NCBI RefSeq assembly: GCF_021245725.1
Contig: NZ_JAJGSX010000032.1
Span: 1 to 64,000, forward strand
Length of the DNA: 64,000 bases
Origin: Pseudonocardia sp. TRM90224
Lineage (GTDB): Bacteria; Actinomycetota; Actinomycetes; Mycobacteriales; Pseudonocardiaceae
Direction of reading: 5' to 3'
Shown here one piece after another: positions 60,349 to 64,000 of this stretch. A program made the position numbers and the translations under genes. Every line of letters begins with the position of its first letter. Positions within the stretch are counted from its first letter, which is position 1. The notes beneath the pieces are model-generated. The model saw nothing but the letters and a program-made list of their open reading frames with translations. It was not told the DNA's origin and made no database searches.

Positions 60349-61008
60349 ATGATCCGGGTGGTCGTGATCGACGACGAGGCCCTCGTGCGATCCGGGTTCA
60401 CGATGATCCTGCAAGCAGCGGGCGACATCGAGGTGGTCGCCACGGCCACCGGGGTGGACGCCGTCCGCGAGATCGGGCTGGCCCGACCCGACGTGGTGCT
60501 GCTCGACATCCGGATGCCCGAGGTGGACGGGCTGACAGTGCTCGAACGGGTCCTCGCGTCGAATGACCCGCCGATCGTCGCGATGCTCACCACGTTCGAC
60601 ACCGACGAGTACATCGAGCAGGCGCTCGCCTCGGGCGCGGCCGGGTTCCTGCTCAAGGACACCGACCCGGAACAGCTGATCCACTCCGTGCGGGCCCTTG
60701 CGGCCGGCGCCGTCGTGTTCTCCCCCGGCGCCACGCGCCCCATCCTCGCCGGGCGCCGGGACCAGGGGCGCCGTGACGCCGAGACCCGCGTCGCGGCCCT
60801 GACCGAGCGCGAACGCGATGTCCTGGCGCTGATCGGAGAGGGCCTGTCGAACGCCGAGATCGGACGCGTCCTGTTCCTCAGCGCCAGCACCGTGAAGGAC
60901 CACGTGAGCGCCATCCTGGGCAAGCTCGACGTCACCAGCCGTGTGCAGGCCGCGTTGCTGGCCCAGCTCGCAGGGCTGGAACGACCCCGACCGGGCGCCA
61001 TCCCGTGA
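60349..61008 (+). CDS. NarL/LuxR-family response regulator
   Basis: 219 residues: receiver (VVIDDEALVRSGF, Asp in VVLLDIRMP, Lys in FLLKDTDP) and LuxR HTH (LTERERDVLALIGEGLSNAEIG). ATG 60349 has GAAGGAG upstream. GTGA overlap with the kinase. Candidate binder of the CCGCCGACCGG motif; unproven. Confidence 0.93.
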   Translation: MIRVVVIDDEALVRSGFTMILQAAGDIEVVATATGVDAVREIGLARPDVVLLDIRMPEVDGLTVLERVLASNDPPIVAMLTTFDTDEYIEQALASGAAGFLLKDTDPEQLIHSVRALAAGAVVFSPGATRPILAGRRDQGRRDAETRVAALTERERDVLALIGEGLSNAEIGRVLFLSASTVKDHVSAILGKLDVTSRVQAALLAQLAGLERPRPGAIP

Positions 61009-62138
61009 CGGCTCCGACGACACGCCGGTGGGGCACCGCGTGGTCCGTGCTCGCGGAGGCCGGGCTGCTCGGCGCCGCCGCGCTGGACTCCCTGCTCGAA
61101 ACCACCTCGTCCGACGGCGTCTGGCCGTGGCTCACCGCCGGGCTCGCGCTCGCCGGGCTGCTCGTGCGGCGGCACCGGCCGGGGCTCGGCTTCCTGGCGA
61201 CGCTGCCCGGGCTCATCACCTCGTCAGGGTTGATCGCGACGCTCATCGCGCTCTACAGCCTGTCCCGCCAGTCGGACAGCAAGCGCGTGGTCGGCGCAGC
61301 GGCCACGGTCACCGTCATCGGTTTCGCGGTCAAGTTCCCCGTCCCGGGCGAACCGTTCTTCGATCGCGAAACGCTGATCGAGCTGGTCTACGGGATCTTG
61401 CAGGGCGCGGCGCCGGCCGCGCTCGGCCAGCTCGTGCGCGCTCGGGAGACGCTGCGCCGCCAGCTGCGCGAGCTCGACGACTCCCACCGTGCCGAACAGG
61501 AACTCCGTGAGGCCCAGGTGCTCGAGCGCGAACGCAACCGGCTCGCCCGCGAGATGCACGACGTCGTCTCCCACCAGGTCAGCCTGATCGCCGTGCAGGC
61601 CGGAGCGCTGCAGATCGGCGGCCCGGACGACACCACGCGGCAGGCCGCCCGCACGATCCGTGAGCTAGGCGTCTCCACCCTCGACGAGCTCCGACACATG
61701 GTGGCCGTCCTGCGCACGCCGAACTCGGATCGCCAGCCCTTGCAACCCCAACCCGGGCTCGCGCAGCTGCGCGCACTGGTCGAGAGCTCCGGCATCGGCG
61801 TCACCCTCGAGCAGGACCCCGACCTCGACCACGCCCTCGACCGGCACGCGCAGCGCGCGGTCTACCGCACCGTCCAGGAGGGCCTGACCAACGCCCGCAA
61901 GCACGCGCCGGGCGCGCCGGTCCGGGTCCGGGTCGTGCGGGACGGCCCGGACATCGAGGTCACCGTGCACAACGGCCGGGCCACCGGCCGCCCGCTCGGG
62001 CTGCCCAGCTCGCAGCAGGGACTCGTCGGTCTCCGGGAACGAGCCGACCTCGTCGGCGGCACCCTCACCAGTGGGCCCGCCGACGAGGGCGGCTTCCGGC
62101 TCGTCCTGCGCCTGCCCGCTACCGCGCGCCGCTCCTGA
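61005..62138 (+). CDS. DesK/NarX-type sensor histidine kinase
   Basis: 377 residues: four or five helices to about 140, a coiled coil, the HisKA_3 box REMHDVVSHQVSLIA (His in EMHD), and a HATPase_c domain (VQEGLTNARKHAPG, GLVGLRERADLVGG). Partner of the NarL-type regulator. Its 3' end overlaps the convergent DUF418 gene by 20 bp. Confidence 0.93.
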   Translation: MTAPTTRRWGTAWSVLAEAGLLGAAALDSLLETTSSDGVWPWLTAGLALAGLLVRRHRPGLGFLATLPGLITSSGLIATLIALYSLSRQSDSKRVVGAAATVTVIGFAVKFPVPGEPFFDRETLIELVYGILQGAAPAALGQLVRARETLRRQLRELDDSHRAEQELREAQVLERERNRLAREMHDVVSHQVSLIAVQAGALQIGGPDDTTRQAARTIRELGVSTLDELRHMVAVLRTPNSDRQPLQPQPGLAQLRALVESSGIGVTLEQDPDLDHALDRHAQRAVYRTVQEGLTNARKHAPGAPVRVRVVRDGPDIEVTVHNGRATGRPLGLPSSQQGLVGLRERADLVGGTLTSGPADEGGFRLVLRLPATARRS

Positions 62139-63420
62139 CGTACTTCGCCGGGATGGTGGCGGCGTGGAGCAGGTACTCCAGCGGCCCCCGGCGGAAGAAC
62201 CGCGTCCAGGTCCAGGCGAACACGGTGACGCCGACGACGAAGCAGATCAGCGGCACCCAGCTGTCCTGCGTGCTGGTTCCCTTGGGCACCGACACCAGCG
62301 ACGACACCACGAAGTGACCGACGTAGGCCGTGAGGGACATGGTGCCCACGGCGATGACGGGGGTGGCCAGGCGACGCAGCCGCGGCAACCGGTCCAGGGC
62401 CACCGTCGCGCACACGATCACGGTGATCGCGACGCCGAGGCTGCCGATGATGTCGAACGTCGTGCCGCTGTGCGGTCCTGCCGTCAGCAGCGACCAGGGC
62501 GAGCCGAGCTGGTCGGGCCGCATCATGCCCGAACCGGAGTCGAAGGACTTCGGTCCCGAGTCCATGCCCATCTTCAGCATGGCGGCGCTCTGCTCGGCCA
62601 GCGCCGCGGCGGCGCCGTCGAACACCATGGCCGCCAGATACGGCGTCCCGTACCCGACCGCCATCAGGGCAGCGCCGAGCGCGGCCAGCCGCGGCCACAC
62701 CGTGCGCGCCACCAGGTCGAGCCGGCCCAGCGCCATGCCGGTGATCACGAACGGCATCCAGGTGATCGTCGGGTACAGCCCGGTGAGCAGGAGATCCAGC
62801 ACACCCACGTCAGAGAGCTTCTTGAGCGGGTCGAAGGCGTTGATCGTCGCCGTGACCGGCTCGGTCAGCAGCGACCTGAGCACGAACGCCAGTTGCGGGG
62901 TGACGACCGCGAGCACGCCCGCGATGATTGCGAGCGTCCTGGCCCGCAGCCGCAGCAGCGGCATGGCCAGCAGGAAGTAGACCCCGTAGAAGGCGAGGAT
63001 CACCACGTCCCCGTAGGCCATCGCCAGCACGGTGCCCAGCGCCAGCAGGATCGCGGCGCGGATCGCGATCCGCACCTTCGCCTGCCGCCCGGCGAGCCCG
63101 GTCTTCGGCTCCAGCCGGCCCGCGATCAGCACCAGGGAGAACCCGGCGAGCGTCGCGAACAGGACCGACGAACGACCGTCGGCCAGGTATCGCAACCAGC
63201 CGGCCACGCCGTCCACCGCTCCCAGCGGGGGTCCGATGTGCACGGTGTACATGCCGAAGACGGCCAGCGCGCGGGCCAGGTCCACCCCGGCCAACCTCGC
63301 CATCGACGGAGCTGAGGTGTCCCGCGCGGGCGGGCCACCGACGGGAGGAGGAGCCTCCGGCGCACGTTTGATGATCTGATCCACCAAGTCACTGTCGTCG
63401 ACCCGGGGCCGTCCGGGCAT
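62119..63420 (-). CDS. DUF418 membrane protein
   Basis: 433 residues, about ten helices; opening ARLAGVDLARALAVFGMYTVHIG and C-terminal DUF418 part TAYVGHFVVSSLV. Related to acyltransferase-like membrane proteins. ATG 63418-63420 chosen; an upstream ATG at 63525 is low-complexity. Divergent from the ABC exporter. Confidence 0.85.
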   Translation of the reverse strand: MPGRPRVDDSDLVDQIIKRAPEAPPPVGGPPARDTSAPSMARLAGVDLARALAVFGMYTVHIGPPLGAVDGVAGWLRYLADGRSSVLFATLAGFSLVLIAGRLEPKTGLAGRQAKVRIAIRAAILLALGTVLAMAYGDVVILAFYGVYFLLAMPLLRLRARTLAIIAGVLAVVTPQLAFVLRSLLTEPVTATINAFDPLKKLSDVGVLDLLLTGLYPTITWMPFVITGMALGRLDLVARTVWPRLAALGAALMAVGYGTPYLAAMVFDGAAAALAEQSAAMLKMGMDSGPKSFDSGSGMMRPDQLGSPWSLLTAGPHSGTTFDIIGSLGVAITVIVCATVALDRLPRLRRLATPVIAVGTMSLTAYVGHFVVSSLVSVPKGTSTQDSWVPLICFVVGVTVFAWTWTRFFRRGPLEYLLHAATIPAKYVRSGAR

Positions 63421-63444
63421 CGGGCAGGCTTCGGCTTGATCGAC

Positions 63445-63481
63445 CCGGTCGGCGGAGGCTGTCCCCGCCGACCGGCGGGGG
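63445..63481. promoter_or_regulatory. CCGCCGACCGG motif, site 4 (inverted pair)
   Basis: CCGGTCGGCGG (63445-63455) faces CCCCGCCGACCGGCGGGGG (63463-63481). In the 164-bp gap between DUF418 and the ABC exporter. Confidence 0.6.
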
Positions 63482-63537
63482 CGGACGGGACCGTTGCCGG
63501 ATTCTGCGACGCGGGCTCCGGACACAGAATCGGGTGA

Positions 63538-63555
63538 GGTCGCCGATCGGCGACC
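63538..63555. promoter_or_regulatory. 18-bp perfect palindrome
   Basis: GGTCGCCGA followed by its reverse complement, 30 bp before the ABC exporter start. A second regulator site or a variant of the neighbouring motif. Confidence 0.55.
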
Positions 63556-63584
63556 CGACCGAACCCGATCTGCACAGGACTTCC

Positions 63585-64000
63585 GTGACCACCGCTCCAG
63601 CCCCGTCGACGACGCACGCCGAGACCCGGTCCACCCGTCGGACGTTCCGGGCGCTCTACCCCTACATCAAGCCGCACCGCGCAGCAGTCGCGCTCGGCCT
63701 CCTGCTCTCGCTCGCCGGGGCCGCCGGCGGGCTGCTCCAGCCGCTCGCGACGAAGGAACTGCTGGACCGGCTCTCCGCCGGTGACACCATCACGGGGATC
63801 CTGCTGGCCCTCACCGCGCTGGTGCTGATCGCGACCGCGTTCGAGGCGCTCGGCGCCTACGTGCTGGAGCGGACGGCGGAGTCGGTCGTGCTCGCCGCCC
63901 GGCGCACCCTCATCGGACGGCTGCTGCGATTGCGTCTCGCCGAGGTCGAGCGGGTCCCGCCCGGCGATCTGATGTCCCGAGTCACCTCCGACACCACCCT
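63585..64000 (+). CDS. ABC exporter, N-terminal part
   Basis: First 138 residues of a type I ABC exporter cut by the window edge. GTG 63585 opens MTTAPAPSTTHAETRSTRRT; then the transmembrane domain: ALYPYIKPHRAAVALGLLLS, QPLATKELLDRL, RRTLIGRLLRLRLAEV and PPGDLMSRVTSDT, a typical coupling region of MsbA-like multidrug exporters. The ATPase domain lies outside. Confidence 0.87.
   Translation, partial: MTTAPAPSTTHAETRSTRRTFRALYPYIKPHRAAVALGLLLSLAGAAGGLLQPLATKELLDRLSAGDTITGILLALTALVLIATAFEALGAYVLERTAESVVLAARRTLIGRLLRLRLAEVERVPPGDLMSRVTSDTT

Overview
High-GC actinomycete chromosome. Many GTG starts, leaderless promoters (TANNNT 6-7 nt before a GTG), GTGA/ATGA stop-start overlaps, a PknB-type kinase, a LysX-like protein and 13E12-type DUF222/HNH genes suggest Pseudonocardiaceae (perhaps Pseudonocardia); this is inferred from gene style, not from a marker gene. 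No rRNA, tRNA, CRISPR array, integrase or intact transposase was seen.

Layout. 0-1 kb: 5' end of a 13E12-type HNH gene, hairpin repeats and a 21-bp tandem array. 1-4.6 kb: an OmpR-type regulator with two near-duplicate sensor kinases, divergent from a VanY-type carboxypeptidase. 4.6-8.1 kb: Ser/Thr kinase with FHA partner, divergent from a secreted protein that shares the kinase's extracellular domain. 8.1-18 kb: OsmC, quinone reductase, XRE regulator, lipoprotein esterase, HTH/NB-ARC/TPR regulator, DoxX, acyltransferase, small membrane proteins and a methyltransferase. 18-24.4 kb: possible small-molecule locus (TDO-like haem protein, GntR regulator, class V PLP enzyme, crotonase, MFS transporter, ATP-grasp ligase). 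24.4-28 kb: CGNR regulator, YggT, TetR with double operator, hydrolase, acyltransferase-3. 28-29 kb: deleted HNH pseudogene and the same repeat family as 0-1 kb. 29-39 kb: sugar-uptake and uronate-polysaccharide catabolic locus (ABC importer without ATPase, DUF624, DUF2264, 2-hydroxyacid dehydrogenase, heparinase II/III-like lyase, DeoR/sugar-binding regulator). 39-41 kb: TetR/TerC pair. 41-47 kb: amino-acid ABC importer with M20 amidohydrolase and trans-sulfuration-type PLP lyase under a FadR-type regulator. 47-52.7 kb: small regulatory genes, a type-B carboxylesterase and an IS630 relic. 52.7-64 kb: membrane-stress genes (DoxX-like, YqhA, DUF2076, antiporter, LysX-like protein with esterase, NarL/DesK two-component system, DUF418, ABC exporter), several preceded by a shared palindromic motif.

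Most divergent gene pairs carry a recognisable inverted or direct repeat between them, so local regulator-operator pairs can be proposed. The most unusual points are the duplicated sensor that lost its regulator but kept an identical promoter, the kinase/secreted-protein shared domain, the LysX homologue with an eroded synthetase domain, and the shared motif around the NarL/DesK genes.
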